Shown: positions 14,442 through 24,460, counted from the stretch's first letter. The stretch is 64,000 nt of DNA from Salegentibacter agarivorans (GCF_900113135.1 NZ_FOOH01000007.1:107360-171359); one strand, 5' to 3'. Numbers and translations: made by a program. The notes: generated by a model from the sequence alone, not told the origin.

Positions 14442-17069
14442 TTAATTCGCCAATTTCAGGAACTTTAAAATTTGGGATAACACTAATGAAGCAAACCCAA
14501 AAACCACGATAATTATAAAGTGATTCGCTGAAAGTGGTACCAGTGATAGAGCTTCTGACATTAAAGGAATATGATAAACCAGCACCATAGTTAAAACCGA
14601 AAAAACCAATGCTCCCCAAACCCACGGGTTGGTGGTAACTTCATTTTTCAGGAAAGATATTTTTCGTCCGGGTAGATTAAAGACATTCAGTAACTGACCT
14701 AAAATAAGGGTATAAAAAGCAATATTATTTACCATAATAGCACTTAGACCCATTTTAAAATGTGTGTAGGCCACAACGCCAATTACCGCCGCTGTAATAC
14801 TTAAACCATATAAAACTGTAGCGGTCCAGAGTTTTTTAGTAAGTATTGGCTCCTGCGGATCCCTGGGAGGATCTTTCATAATGTTTGGATCTCCTTTACC
14901 CACACCCAGCGCTAATGCCGGGAAAACATCGGTTACCAGGTTTAGAAAAAGTATTTGGAGCGGAAGTAAGGGCATGGGCAAGTTACTAAAGGATGCCAGG
15001 GCTACCGAGATTATCTCTGCCAGGTTACACGAAAGTAAAAAAATCACAAATTGCCTGATATTTTCAAAAATGGTACGTCCCTGTCTTATGGCAAGCTCGG
15101 TAGAGGTGAATTTATCGTCCATCAGGATCACATCGGCAACTTCCTTGGCAGCCTCGGTTCCTCTAATTCCCATGGCAATGCCGATATCTGCTTTTTTAAG
15201 GGCCGGGGCATCGTTTACCCCATCTCCCAGCATTCCCACAATCGCTTTATTTTTTTGATAAAATTCTACTAAATCTAATTTTTGGCCGGGAACCATTCTT
15301 GCGAAAATTCCCGCCCGCATCAAGGTCATTTGTTTATCTTCAGGTAAACTGCCTATTTCTTCGAGATCGGCACCATGTACAACCATTTCTTCAGGGGCGT
15401 CTTCAGCTATTAACCCAATTTCCTCTCCTATTTTTCTAGCAGTATCAGGATGGTCGCCGGTTACCATTACCACCCGTATTCCCGCGTTTTTATAAGTTTC
15501 AATTGCTTGTTTAATATCCTTTCGCGGCGGATCTAAAAATCCTAAAATTCCCACGAAGGTGAGATTATTCATTAAATCTTCATAATCTGGCTTTGCATCA
15601 GTTTGTTTAAAAGCAAAAGCCAGAACACGCATACCTTCGGCTGCAATTAATTTTGACTGTTTTTGCCATTCCTCTTTATCCAGAAATTTCTTTGCCCCAT
15701 CTTTGGTTAAAATGAAATCACAGGAATCAAGCAAAGCCTCCAAAGCTCCTTTCACACAAATTAAATATTTGCTTTCAAAATTATGTAAAGTGGCCATTTT
15801 TTTGATTTCAGCATCAAAAGGAACCTCCTGTATTTTCGGATATTTTTGCTGAAGTTTTTTATAATCAAATCCCATCTCGGCAACAAATTCAACTAACGCG
15901 ATCTCCACGGCATCTCCAGTGAATTTATTATCTTTTAATTTTGAATTATTACAGAGGCTACCAATTTGTATCAGTTTTTCAAAAGCAGGATCTGTTTTGA
16001 AATTTGCAGCTTCGGTTGCCGGAAAATCTAAAGTGCCCAACATTAAATGGTGAACGCTCATTTTATTTTCGGTAAGTGTGCCAGTTTTATCGGTGCAAAT
16101 TATCCCGGTTTCGCCTAAAGTTTGAACCGCCTCCAATTTTTTAATCACTACATTCTTTTTAGAAAGTCGAAGCATTCCCCTTGCAAGAGCTATGGTGGCC
16201 ACAATGGGCAAACCTTCAGGAATTGCTGCTACCGCTAAGGCAATTCCGGTTTTTATCATCAACATTAAATCTTTGCCCTGGAAGTAGCCGGTTATTACAA
16301 TTAGCATAGCTAGAATTAACGTGAGCCATATAAGCCATCTGCTTAATTTTTTCAACTTTTTTTCTAAAGGCGTACTTTGCTTTTTAGCACTACTGGTGAG
16401 TTCGCTAATACGGCCAATTTCGGTATTAATTCCTGTTGCTATTACAATGCCCTTTGCTTTTCCCCTAACCGCAATCGTACCTTTATATAACATATTTTTA
16501 CGATTGGCCAGAGGAACTTTTTCGGGAAGTGTTTCAATATTTTTTTCTATCTGATTACTTTCCCCGGTGAGAATAGCTTCTTTTACCGCAAAACTTTCGG
16601 TTTTCAGCATTCGGCAATCGGCAGGAATAACATCGCCACTCTCCAGAATTACAATATCACCGGGAACCAATCCTGCCGCCTTAATTTGCTCTTCCTTACC
16701 ACTACGCAAAACATTGGCCTGAGTTTCTACCATTTTCTGCAGAGCTTCTACTGAGCGAAGCGCCTGCCATTCCATAAAAAATCCAATAAGCGCAGTAATA
16801 AGGATCACTATTAAAACCGCCGTGCCTTCCAGCCATTCGCCAAAGAAATAAGCCAATGCCATCGCGGCAGCCAGAATATAAATTATAGGATCAAGAAATT
16901 GCTCTAAAAATATGAGTCCGATATTTTTAGATTTCGATTCTTTTAATCGATTAGCTCCGTGTTTTTCTAATCTTGATTTAACTTCAGAACTATCTAATCC
17001 TTTATTGGGATCTACATTAAATTCCGACAAGATTTTTTCAACAGCGAGCGTGTGCAGATCTTTAGACAT
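14442..17069 (-). CDS. P-type cation-transporting ATPase (calcium type, P2)
   Basis: The 875-residue protein has the N-terminal cation-ATPase domain, the TGES motif (168-171), PEGLP in membrane helix 4 (284-288), the phosphorylation site DKTGT (D327) and the GDGVNDAP hinge motif. A C-terminal group of membrane helices includes NNIAFYTLILGQLLNVF. The PEGLP motif and overall length place it with Ca2+/cation P2-type pumps rather than heavy-metal P1B pumps, and no CPx motif is present. It would pump cations out of the cytoplasm using ATP. ppsA lies 107 bp upstream on the same strand; a small coiled-coil gene and hpf follow. Confidence 0.9.
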   Translation of the reverse strand: MSKDLHTLAVEKILSEFNVDPNKGLDSSEVKSRLEKHGANRLKESKSKNIGLIFLEQFLDPIIYILAAAMALAYFFGEWLEGTAVLIVILITALIGFFMEWQALRSVEALQKMVETQANVLRSGKEEQIKAAGLVPGDIVILESGDVIPADCRMLKTESFAVKEAILTGESNQIEKNIETLPEKVPLANRKNMLYKGTIAVRGKAKGIVIATGINTEIGRISELTSSAKKQSTPLEKKLKKLSRWLIWLTLILAMLIVITGYFQGKDLMLMIKTGIALAVAAIPEGLPIVATIALARGMLRLSKKNVVIKKLEAVQTLGETGIICTDKTGTLTENKMSVHHLMLGTLDFPATEAANFKTDPAFEKLIQIGSLCNNSKLKDNKFTGDAVEIALVEFVAEMGFDYKKLQQKYPKIQEVPFDAEIKKMATLHNFESKYLICVKGALEALLDSCDFILTKDGAKKFLDKEEWQKQSKLIAAEGMRVLAFAFKQTDAKPDYEDLMNNLTFVGILGFLDPPRKDIKQAIETYKNAGIRVVMVTGDHPDTARKIGEEIGLIAEDAPEEMVVHGADLEEIGSLPEDKQMTLMRAGIFARMVPGQKLDLVEFYQKNKAIVGMLGDGVNDAPALKKADIGIAMGIRGTEAAKEVADVILMDDKFTSTELAIRQGRTIFENIRQFVIFLLSCNLAEIISVALASFSNLPMPLLPLQILFLNLVTDVFPALALGVGKGDPNIMKDPPRDPQEPILTKKLWTATVLYGLSITAAVIGVVAYTHFKMGLSAIMVNNIAFYTLILGQLLNVFNLPGRKISFLKNEVTTNPWVWGALVFSVLTMVLVYHIPLMSEALSLVPLSANHFIIIVVFGFASLVLSQILKFLKLAN

Positions 17070-17079
17070 TTCTTAGTAT

Positions 17080-17099
17080 TTTACTCGATAATCGAAATT
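17080..17099. repeat. 20-bp repeat shared with 9088-9106
   Basis: TTTACTCGATAATCGAAATT here and the reverse complement of the region around 9087-9106 agree at all but one position. The core TCGATAATCGA is nearly palindromic. Here it lies between ppsA and the ATPase gene. The other copy lies inside the doubtful N-terminal extension of the gene at 8549-9145. Confidence 0.5.
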
Positions 17100-17176
17100 A
17101 AATATTCCGGGGATTGCCTCGAAATCAGATTATATTTTCCAATATCAATGCTTCCTGAGCCTGCCCCCGAAGTTGT

Positions 17177-19543
17177 TTACTGCCCGGCCTCGGCCTTATT
17201 AATATTCTCTATTCCTTTTAAAAGTGCATCAGGATTAAACGAAATACTATCTATTTGTTCTTTTACCAGAAATGAAGCGAATTCGGGGAAATCACTGGGC
17301 GCCTGCCCGCAAAGTCCTATTTTCTTCCCGACTTTCCTGGCTTTTTGTATCGCTTTGGAAACCATTTCTTTAGCAGCAGCATTATTTTCATCAAAAACAC
17401 TTACCATTAATTCTGAATCGCGATCAACACCCAGCGTGAGTTGTGTGAGATCGTTAGATCCTATGGAAAATCCGTCAAAATGTTCTGCAAATTCTTCAAG
17501 GAGAATTACGTTAGAGGGAATTTCAACCATCATATAGATTTCAAGGGAATTCTTTCCGCGCTCCAAACCGAATTTTTTCATAAGCTTTATTACGGATTTT
17601 GCTTCTTCAATCGTTCTGCAAAAAGGAATCATCACTTTTAAATTATCAAGACCCATTTCTTCCCTAACTCTTTTAATAGCTTTGCACTCAAGCTCAAAAG
17701 CTTCTTTATAGTTAGGATGAGGATAACGCGCAGCGCCTCTAAAACCAAGCATAGGATTTTCTTCTAAAGGTTCAAATTGACGGCCTCCAATTAGGTTTGC
17801 ATATTCGTTACTTTTAAAATCGCTAAGCCTAACAATTATTTCTTTTGGGTGAAATGCGGCCGCCATTACGGCTATTCCGCGGGATAATTCTTCAACAAAA
17901 AAATCACTTTTATTTTTATATTGCCAGGTAAGTTCGTCTATGGTTTTTTTTGCAGCTTTTTCTTTAACCTCATCATATTTTACCAAAGCCATTGGGTGAA
18001 TTTTTATTTTATGGGTAATTATAAATTCCATTCGTAATAATCCAATTCCTGTATTTGGATAAAAAGAAAGTTGAAAGGCCCGGTCTGGATCTGATAGAAT
18101 GAATTTAGCTTCGGTTTTTGGAAGTGAAATTTTTCCAAAATCAATTTCCCTGGTATCAAACTCCAGGGCACCTTTATAAATAAAACCGGTTTTGCCTTCA
18201 CAGGAAACGGTAATCATTTCCCCGTCTTTAATTTTTGTAGTAGCATCGTTTGTACCCACTATGGCCGGCACACCAAGTTCGCGGGCTACAATTGCCGCAT
18301 GACTGGTTCTTCCGCCTCTATCGGTTACAACTGCAGCTGCCAATTTTAATAGCGGATCCCAGTCTGGGCTGGTGTTATTGGTAATAAGAATCTCCCCGGG
18401 ATTTAACTTATGTCCTTCTTCAGGTGACTTCAAAAATCGCGCTTTACCGGTGGCGATGCTGGAACCAATAGCGCTTCCGCTAGTTAAAATTTCGCCTTTT
18501 TGCTTTAGGTGATATTCAATATAAAGGCGTTTATCTTCATCCTTATGTACCGTTTCGGGGCGGGCCTGGGTAATAAAAAGTTCGTTGGTTAAACCGTCTT
18601 TTGCCCACTCCACATCCATTGGGCGGTTATAATGTTTTTCGATAAGTAAAATCCATCGGGAAAGTTTAATTACCTCATCATCACTTAAAACAAAACTATC
18701 CTGTTTTTCGAGCGGAGTTTCAATGTTCACTGTTGAAGAATGGCCGCTGGATTCGGCATAAACCATAGAAAGTTCTTTGTGCCCCAGTTTTTTCTGAATA
18801 ATCGGATTTTCAGCTTTATCAATAGTTGGTTTAAAAACATCAAATTCGTCTGGATTCACCAATCCCTGCACAATATTTTCACCTAATCCCCAAACACCGG
18901 ATAAATGAATAATATTTCTGAAACCAGATTCGGGTTCGAGGCTAAAACCAATCCCCGAGCAACTAATATCAGATCGAACCATCTTTTGTACACCTACCGA
19001 AAGTGCTATTTCGTGATGCAAAAAGCCCTGGTCTTCTCTGTATTTAATAGCCCTATTGGTATAAAGGGAAGCAAAACATTTCTTAACCGCCTCAAGCAAT
19101 GCTTCGTTTCCTTTAATATTTAAAAAGGTGTCATGCTGGCCGGCAAAACTCGCACCCGGTAAATCTTCGGCCGTGGCACTACTTCTCACGGCAACCTGGA
19201 TGTTTTCTCCTTTTCCCAAATCGTTATATGCGGCAACAATTTCTTCGGAAAAATCTATGGAAAATTCTCCCCTTAAAATCAGCTCCCTGGCTTCAGAGCC
19301 AATACTGCTAAGGTTCTCATAATTCTTCCTATCAAGTCTTTTCAATAAACTTTTTATGTCTTCTTCAATATTATTCGACTTTAAAAAGGCCCAAAAACCT
19401 TCTGAAGTGGTAGCGAAACCATCTGGCACCAGAACACCTTCAGAAGATAATTCGTTATACATTTCGCCCAGAGAAGCATTTTTCCCGCCAACCTTTGTGA
19501 CATCTTTTATAGATATCTCTCTAAATTTTTTAATGAATTTCAT
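17177..19543 (-). CDS. ppsA: phosphoenolpyruvate synthase
   Basis: PEP synthase converts pyruvate, ATP and water to phosphoenolpyruvate, AMP and phosphate. The 788-residue protein has the N-terminal ATP-grasp domain (VGGKNASLGEM near 18-28, VAVRSSATAEDLPGASFAGQ near 118-137). The central phosphohistidine domain is GGRTSHAAIVARELG, with H415. The C-terminal TIM barrel includes GSNDLTQLTLGVDRDSEL and GLCGQAPSD (catalytic Cys). Length and domain order are normal. It supports gluconeogenesis, which fits a bacterium living on peptides and polysaccharides. It is upstream of the P-type ATPase on the same strand. Confidence 0.95.
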   Translation of the reverse strand: MKFIKKFREISIKDVTKVGGKNASLGEMYNELSSEGVLVPDGFATTSEGFWAFLKSNNIEEDIKSLLKRLDRKNYENLSSIGSEARELILRGEFSIDFSEEIVAAYNDLGKGENIQVAVRSSATAEDLPGASFAGQHDTFLNIKGNEALLEAVKKCFASLYTNRAIKYREDQGFLHHEIALSVGVQKMVRSDISCSGIGFSLEPESGFRNIIHLSGVWGLGENIVQGLVNPDEFDVFKPTIDKAENPIIQKKLGHKELSMVYAESSGHSSTVNIETPLEKQDSFVLSDDEVIKLSRWILLIEKHYNRPMDVEWAKDGLTNELFITQARPETVHKDEDKRLYIEYHLKQKGEILTSGSAIGSSIATGKARFLKSPEEGHKLNPGEILITNNTSPDWDPLLKLAAAVVTDRGGRTSHAAIVARELGVPAIVGTNDATTKIKDGEMITVSCEGKTGFIYKGALEFDTREIDFGKISLPKTEAKFILSDPDRAFQLSFYPNTGIGLLRMEFIITHKIKIHPMALVKYDEVKEKAAKKTIDELTWQYKNKSDFFVEELSRGIAVMAAAFHPKEIIVRLSDFKSNEYANLIGGRQFEPLEENPMLGFRGAARYPHPNYKEAFELECKAIKRVREEMGLDNLKVMIPFCRTIEEAKSVIKLMKKFGLERGKNSLEIYMMVEIPSNVILLEEFAEHFDGFSIGSNDLTQLTLGVDRDSELMVSVFDENNAAAKEMVSKAIQKARKVGKKIGLCGQAPSDFPEFASFLVKEQIDSISFNPDALLKGIENINKAEAGQ

Positions 19544-19554
19544 AAGCTTAATTT

Positions 19555-19941
19555 TTATTGTAACACGAGTTCATAACCCATATTGAGTAGGAAAATTCCC
19601 AATAGGAAAAGCAGTACATAAATTGTCTGTACAAATTTGAAATTTAATACAGCAAGTTTGCGCGTAGTAGATTCAGGAAAAACAAAGAGGCCAAGACCTA
19701 TAAAAAGGGAGGTCCAACCCAGGGCGGTTATTATAAACTTCCAACTTAGTTCCCAGATATTGTGAAATAAAATGTTGAGTAAACCTATAATTATAGCAGC
19801 AAAGGCAGCCAATATCACAAATTTTTGATCTTTTAAATCTTCAAAAATTTGTTTTATTCTTTTAGGGTTGAAGCTTAGTACAAAGAAGAAAATTAAAAGG
19901 TACCAACCCCAGAATTTAGCGAGAAATAAGGAAGTATCCAT
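19555..19941 (-). CDS. small membrane protein of unknown function
   Basis: The 128-residue protein has four predicted transmembrane segments with short loops: a first one around WYLLIFFFVLSF, a second around FVILAAFAAIIIGLLNILFH, and two more in the C-terminal half. I do not recognise a family or catalytic motif. It ends 11 bp before ppsA and is very likely co-transcribed with it, so it may serve the same energy or stress function. Its upstream neighbour (an antiporter gene) is divergent. Confidence 0.7.
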   Translation of the reverse strand: MDTSLFLAKFWGWYLLIFFFVLSFNPKRIKQIFEDLKDQKFVILAAFAAIIIGLLNILFHNIWELSWKFIITALGWTSLFIGLGLFVFPESTTRKLAVLNFKFVQTIYVLLFLLGIFLLNMGYELVLQ

Positions 19942-20111
19942 CTTTTACAGGCCTTGGTTATTCTCTCAAAGTTAACCTGTATAAAAAGATTTTAATATGA
20001 TAAATATCAGCTGAATAACTAATAATTCATCTTATTTAAACTGTTAGACTTTTGTAAAAATTTAATAGGCTTTCAACAAGATCAATTAAATTCAGCTATT
20101 TTTATAATTAT

Positions 20112-21383
20112 ATGAAAGAACATTACTGGATCTTAGCGGGAATTGGTTTCACCACCCTTATCATGGCCTGGCTGCCTTCAATTTCAAAAAAAATAAAGGT
20201 TAGCGGTCCTATAATTTTACTACTCATTGGCTTTCTTTTAGTGGGATTAGGATTACCTATTGGATGGCCAGATCCCTTATGGGCAGATGAGGGACTCATG
20301 TATTTTTCTGAAATGATAGTGATTATTTCCCTAATGGGCGCTGGTTTAAAAATTGGAAATAATTATAGTTTTAAAGCCTGGAAAAGACCTTTGTTACTCG
20401 TATTTCTAACTATGCCCCTGTGTATGATTTCGGCATATTTCCTGGGACAAAATTTCCTATTTCTTAGTGTTCCTTCCTCTTTATTACTTGCGGCAGTACT
20501 TGCTCCTACCGATCCTGTTTTAGCCGCTGAAACTCAACTTGATGATCCCGAAAGAGAAAAAGAATATAAAGGCAAAATTAGATTTGCACTTACTGCAGAA
20601 GCCGGTTTAAACGACGGTCTCGCTTTTCCTTTCACTTATATGGCTGTATTGGTTGCACAAGCCGGAGGTTGGGCGGCTTTTGATTTTACCGATTGGATAC
20701 TAGATAAGTTCTTTCTAAAAATAATTATTGGCACTTTAATAGGTTTTGCAATAGGACAGGCTATTGGGTTTATACTGGACAGGGTACATAAATACACGGG
20801 TATAAAAACATTTGACGGTTTTCTTGCACTCTCTCTTACCCTTTTTAGTTATGGCGCAGCAGAGCTCCTGCATGGGTATGGTTTTCTTGCTGTTTTCTTT
20901 ACCGGTTTAAGCCTAAGACATTTTGAAAAAGTTAGCGGAGATTACAAGACAAAAATGCACGATTTTGTTCACGAAATAGAACGCATTTTACTCGTGGTTT
21001 GGATTATTCTTTTTGGTGGCTCCATTATGAATGGAATGTTAAGCCTTACCGATTGGCGTGGAATTGTATTCGCTTTTGCTTTTGTTTTAATTATTAGGCC
21101 CCTGGCAGGAATTATAAGTATGACGGGGATTAGAGACAGTTTTAAGAATAAACTTGCCATTAGTTTCCTGGGAATTAAGGGAATTGGCTCCGTATTTTAT
21201 CTCGCCTGGGCTTTCGTTGAATTTGAAGGTTTTGAACATAAAAATGAACTCTATTCTATTACCGCATATATTATTCTAATTTCTATAGTGGTTCACGGTT
21301 TTACTGCTCCTTCAATTATTGAATATTTTAAACGAAAAACAGAACAAAACAAAAACGAATCAGGGGAAACTCCCAAGGAATAA
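20112..21383 (+). CDS. cation:proton antiporter (CPA1/NhaP type)
   Basis: The 423-residue protein has about 12 transmembrane segments and the sodium/proton exchanger fold. LAPTDPVLAAETQ (about residues 131-143) matches the NhaP/CPA1 ATDP-type motif, and AEAGLNDGLAFPFTYMA (about 162-178) carries the conserved GLNDG. There is no C-terminal TrkA or cyclic-nucleotide domain. It would exchange Na+ or K+ for H+ across the inner membrane, in line with a marine-type bacterium. Its last 24 bp overlap the convergent lrgB gene. Confidence 0.9.
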   Translation: MKEHYWILAGIGFTTLIMAWLPSISKKIKVSGPIILLLIGFLLVGLGLPIGWPDPLWADEGLMYFSEMIVIISLMGAGLKIGNNYSFKAWKRPLLLVFLTMPLCMISAYFLGQNFLFLSVPSSLLLAAVLAPTDPVLAAETQLDDPEREKEYKGKIRFALTAEAGLNDGLAFPFTYMAVLVAQAGGWAAFDFTDWILDKFFLKIIIGTLIGFAIGQAIGFILDRVHKYTGIKTFDGFLALSLTLFSYGAAELLHGYGFLAVFFTGLSLRHFEKVSGDYKTKMHDFVHEIERILLVVWIILFGGSIMNGMLSLTDWRGIVFAFAFVLIIRPLAGIISMTGIRDSFKNKLAISFLGIKGIGSVFYLAWAFVEFEGFEHKNELYSITAYIILISIVVHGFTAPSIIEYFKRKTEQNKNESGETPKE

Positions 21384-22064
21384 CTGAAGTAAATACGGAG
21401 TAATAAGCGCGGTGATAATCCCATTTACACACATAGCCAACCCACTGTAAACCCCGGCGAGTTTGCTCTCTTCAAAGGCCCGGGCGGTGCCAATTCCGTG
21501 GGCAGCTGTACCTAAAGCAGTACCAATAGCAATTTTGCTTTTTATTCCTAATTTCTTCAGAATAAATGGTCCAAAAGCGTTTCCAAAAATTCCCACGGCA
21601 ATTACAAGTCCGGCGGTAATCTCTGGAATTCCATTGGTAAGTTTGGTGATCTCAATAGCAATTGGCGTAGTAACCGATTTTGCCGCCAACGATTCAATTA
21701 TAAAATCAGGGACTTTTAAAAGTAGAAGAAAAATGATTACAGTTAAAACTCCGCTTATTCCACCAACGGCTACCGAAAGCAAGAACACTTTTAAATTCTG
21801 TTTTACCTCTTCATATTTTTCATAAAAAAACACACCAAGCGCCACTACCGATGGTCCCAGGAAGAAACTAATAAATTTTCCGCCGCGATTATAATCTTCA
21901 AAATCAATATTGAAAATCAACAGAAAACAAATAATAAAAACAATGGCTACCAAAACTGGAGTCAGTAGCGCGTAATTAAATTTTTTCTGAAGTTTACGTG
22001 CACCCGCAAAAGCGATTAGACTTATAAAAACACCAAATATTGGTAATTGAAAAAATTCTTGCAT
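21360..22064 (-). CDS. lrgB: LrgB-family membrane protein
   Basis: The 234-residue protein is a multi-pass membrane protein with the LrgB/CidB signature. It has KSVTTPIAIEITKLTNGIP in the middle, then AVGIFGNAFGPFILKKLGIK and GTALGTAAHGIGTARAFEES. LrgB works with the holin-like LrgA in control of murein hydrolase activity or in export of small metabolites such as pyruvate or glycolate. The gene starts at the base where lrgA stops and its 3' end overlaps the convergent antiporter gene by 24 bp. Confidence 0.92.
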   Translation of the reverse strand: MQEFFQLPIFGVFISLIAFAGARKLQKKFNYALLTPVLVAIVFIICFLLIFNIDFEDYNRGGKFISFFLGPSVVALGVFFYEKYEEVKQNLKVFLLSVAVGGISGVLTVIIFLLLLKVPDFIIESLAAKSVTTPIAIEITKLTNGIPEITAGLVIAVGIFGNAFGPFILKKLGIKSKIAIGTALGTAAHGIGTARAFEESKLAGVYSGLAMCVNGIITALITPYLLQLFLGSFP

Positions 22065-22396
22065 TATTTCCCGAATTTTTCAATAATTATTGCTGAAATA
22101 TAAAGAGTGATTACGGTGCTGGCAATTACAGCTACTGAAATGGGTAACCAGTAATCGGCGATAATCTCAAAATACACCATTAAGCCAACCCCATAAGGAA
22201 TAAAGAATAACACCAGGTATTTTATAAGCTTATCTGAGGCCGGTTTCACATTCTGAAGCTTTATGATTTTTAACCGTAAAGCCAGGAAAATAAGAAACAT
22301 TCCCAGGATATTGCCGGCGATTGGGATTTCAAAAAAATAGGTGATTAACTCACCTAAAAGTAAAAATCCAAAAATATAAGCTAAAGCTTTGAGCAT
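22064..22396 (-). CDS. lrgA: LrgA/CidA-family holin-like protein
   Basis: The 110-residue protein has four transmembrane segments and the LrgA/CidA pattern: ELITYFFEIPIAGNILGMFL near the N-terminus, and LVLFFIPYGVGLMVYFEII in the middle. LrgA forms membrane oligomers that act with LrgB. The two genes abut (the last base of one is the first of the next), as in the usual lrgAB operon. A creatininase-family gene ends upstream with 7 bp spacing and is probably in the same transcript. Confidence 0.9.
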   Translation of the reverse strand: MLKALAYIFGFLLLGELITYFFEIPIAGNILGMFLIFLALRLKIIKLQNVKPASDKLIKYLVLFFIPYGVGLMVYFEIIADYWLPISVAVIASTVITLYISAIIIEKFGK

Positions 22397-22403
22397 CTCT
22401 GGT

Positions 22404-23177
22404 TTATTGATACATATCTTTCAGGTCGACTTCGTGTAAGTCTACGAAGAATTCGCCAATCATATCGGTTGCTTTTTCAAAGAAAATCTTTCCTTTTTCA
22501 GCAGTTGCAGCTTTAGGATTTCCTACCCCTGTATCTTCGGTAACTTGAGTCCATTCCCGTTGTGCACTCGCCCAACCTTCTTTTAAAGCTTTAATCTTAA
22601 AAGTTTTGGCGCTGCCGTCTCCCGCTTCTTCTAAAGGTAAGACTAGCTCAGGCCGCAAATGCATAACAGCCGCGGTTTCCAATTCTCCGGCGTGATCACC
22701 AGGCTCTTCAAAATAAGGTTTTGCATCTGTAACCTGCCACCAGTTTACCGCACAGGCAAAGATATCTGGAAATTCAAGACTTAATTCCCTGATTAGTTGT
22801 TTAAAATTATTACCGCCGTGGGCGTTTAAAATCACCAGTTTATTGATATTATGTTTTTCTAAAACCTGCGCTAAATCTTTTAAAATAGCGTATTGGGTAC
22901 TGGGATTAAGATTCATACATAATTTCACATCCATTTGGCCGGTATTAACTCCAAACGGAATGGTAGGTAGAACTACGGCTTTTGCATTTTTTTCCCAGGC
23001 TTTGTGGGCTGAGTTTATTGCAGCTTCTTCGGCAAGAATATTATCGGTAGCATACGGCAGATGATAATTATGTGCTTCGGTAGCTCCCCAGGGCAAAACA
23101 GCTATGCTAAAATCTTCGTTTTTAATATGTTTCCAATTGGTTTCGGCCAAAACGTAAGGCCTTATCTTTCTTTCCAT
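22404..23177 (-). CDS. creatininase-family amidohydrolase
   Basis: The 257-residue protein matches the creatininase family. It has LPWGATEAHNYHLPYATDNI near residue 28 (metal-binding Glu, His and Asp), then LNAHGGNNFKQLIRELS and GDHAGELETAAVMHL. These enzymes use two metal ions and cleave cyclic amides such as creatinine or formamides of riboflavin precursors. The natural substrate here cannot be told from sequence. It is 7 bp upstream of lrgA on the same strand and 94 bp from the divergent monooxygenase gene. Confidence 0.88.
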   Translation of the reverse strand: MERKIRPYVLAETNWKHIKNEDFSIAVLPWGATEAHNYHLPYATDNILAEEAAINSAHKAWEKNAKAVVLPTIPFGVNTGQMDVKLCMNLNPSTQYAILKDLAQVLEKHNINKLVILNAHGGNNFKQLIRELSLEFPDIFACAVNWWQVTDAKPYFEEPGDHAGELETAAVMHLRPELVLPLEEAGDGSAKTFKIKALKEGWASAQREWTQVTEDTGVGNPKAATAEKGKIFFEKATDMIGEFFVDLHEVDLKDMYQ

Positions 23178-23247
23178 AAACTTAATTTCATTTAAAATTA
23201 ATAATTCTAAGCGATTCTGTAAGATTTAAAGGGCAGAAATTAAAACC

Positions 23248-23255
23248 TATCTTTG
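23248..23255 (+). promoter_or_regulatory. -7 promoter element for the monooxygenase gene
   Basis: TATCTTTG fits the Bacteroidota -7 consensus TAnnTTTG and lies 16 bp before the ATG. The -33 element is not clear. Confidence 0.4.
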
Positions 23256-23271
23256 ATTAAAATTAAAATCG

Positions 23272-24324
23272 ATGCTGGATTTTGTAATTGTTGGCGGTGC
23301 ACAGGCCGGACTTTCAATGGCTTATTACCTTAATAAAATGGGTAAGGATTATGTTGTGGTAGATAAGGAAAAGGAAGTTGGTGCTTCCTGGTTAAACCGT
23401 TGGGATTCCCTTAAACTTTTTACACCTTCAGAATTTAACAAGCTTCCGGGAATGGAGTTCCCTGCCGAAAAAGGTTATTACCCAACAAAAAAAGATGTTG
23501 CTGAATATTTTAAAAATTATGTAGCCGAATTTGATATTAAAATTAGGTTAAATACATTAATAGAGCATATTTCGCAAAGAGAAGATTATTTTATTCTGAA
23601 GCATCAAAACGGCGAGATACATTGTAAAAATGTAGTGATTGCTACAGGGCCGTTTCATATTCCATACACGCCATCTTTTTCTAAGAAAATATCAACAGCT
23701 ATTTTCCAGATTCATAGTAATTATTATAAAAATCCCGGTCAATTACAAGAAGGTCCAGCAATGGTTGTAGGGGCAGGAGATTCGGGATTTCAAATCTTAG
23801 ATGAAATCTCTCAAACTAACAGAACCACTTATTTTTCTGGCGCCACCAACGTTCGAGTACTTCCACAAGAAATTTTAGGAAAAACATTATGGTGGTGGTT
23901 CACAAAAATTGGTTTTCTAAGTTTTAGCCGAAATACCTGGCTAGGGAAAAAGTTGAGTGAGTCTAAGCAACCTATTATTGGGACCGATGTAAAAGGTATT
24001 CTAAAACGAGAGAACGTTATTCCTGTTGGAAAAACAAAAGATGCAAAAGGCGAAATTATAATTACTAAAAATCGAAGAATCGAAGGGCTAAAAAATATCG
24101 TCTGGGCCACCGGTTACCGACCAAATTTCAGTTGGATAGAAGGCCTGGAACTCTCTAAAGACGGCTACCCAAAACATAATCGCGGTATTAGTAATATTAA
24201 AGGACTATACTTTATAGGTCTTCCCTGGCTGCATACACGAGGCTCGGCAACTTTAGGTGGAATTAAAAAAGACGCGCAATATCTTGCTAATTATATTGAA
24301 GCTGAAGAAAAAACGCAAGCCTAA
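23272..24324 (+). CDS. flavin-dependent monooxygenase (NAD(P)/FAD oxidoreductase)
   Basis: The 350-residue protein has an N-terminal FAD-binding Rossmann motif (IVGGAQAGLSMAYYLNK), a second nucleotide-binding motif (VVGAGDSGFQI) near residue 165, and the conserved ATGYRPNF near 280. The layout is that of single-component flavin-containing monooxygenases and related putative flavoprotein oxidoreductases such as CzcO. The substrate is unknown. The gene stands alone, divergent from the creatininase gene, and is followed directly by a hairpin terminator. Confidence 0.88.
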   Translation: MLDFVIVGGAQAGLSMAYYLNKMGKDYVVVDKEKEVGASWLNRWDSLKLFTPSEFNKLPGMEFPAEKGYYPTKKDVAEYFKNYVAEFDIKIRLNTLIEHISQREDYFILKHQNGEIHCKNVVIATGPFHIPYTPSFSKKISTAIFQIHSNYYKNPGQLQEGPAMVVGAGDSGFQILDEISQTNRTTYFSGATNVRVLPQEILGKTLWWWFTKIGFLSFSRNTWLGKKLSESKQPIIGTDVKGILKRENVIPVGKTKDAKGEIIITKNRRIEGLKNIVWATGYRPNFSWIEGLELSKDGYPKHNRGISNIKGLYFIGLPWLHTRGSATLGGIKKDAQYLANYIEAEEKTQA

Positions 24325-24346
24325 GAAAACCTCGTGAGGTTTCTTC
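24323..24346 (+). terminator. hairpin at the end of the monooxygenase gene
   Basis: An AAGAAAACCTC/GAGGTTTCTT stem with a two-base loop overlaps the stop codon region. A short T-rich tail follows. Confidence 0.5.
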
Positions 24347-24460
24347 TTAAATATTTTAACTATAATTTTTGCCTAAACACAACAATTAAGCTTGATCCCA
24401 TAAAATTTCGGCATAAAAAAATCCATAAAAAAGATAAACTTTGGGTTTTGGGAATAAAAG

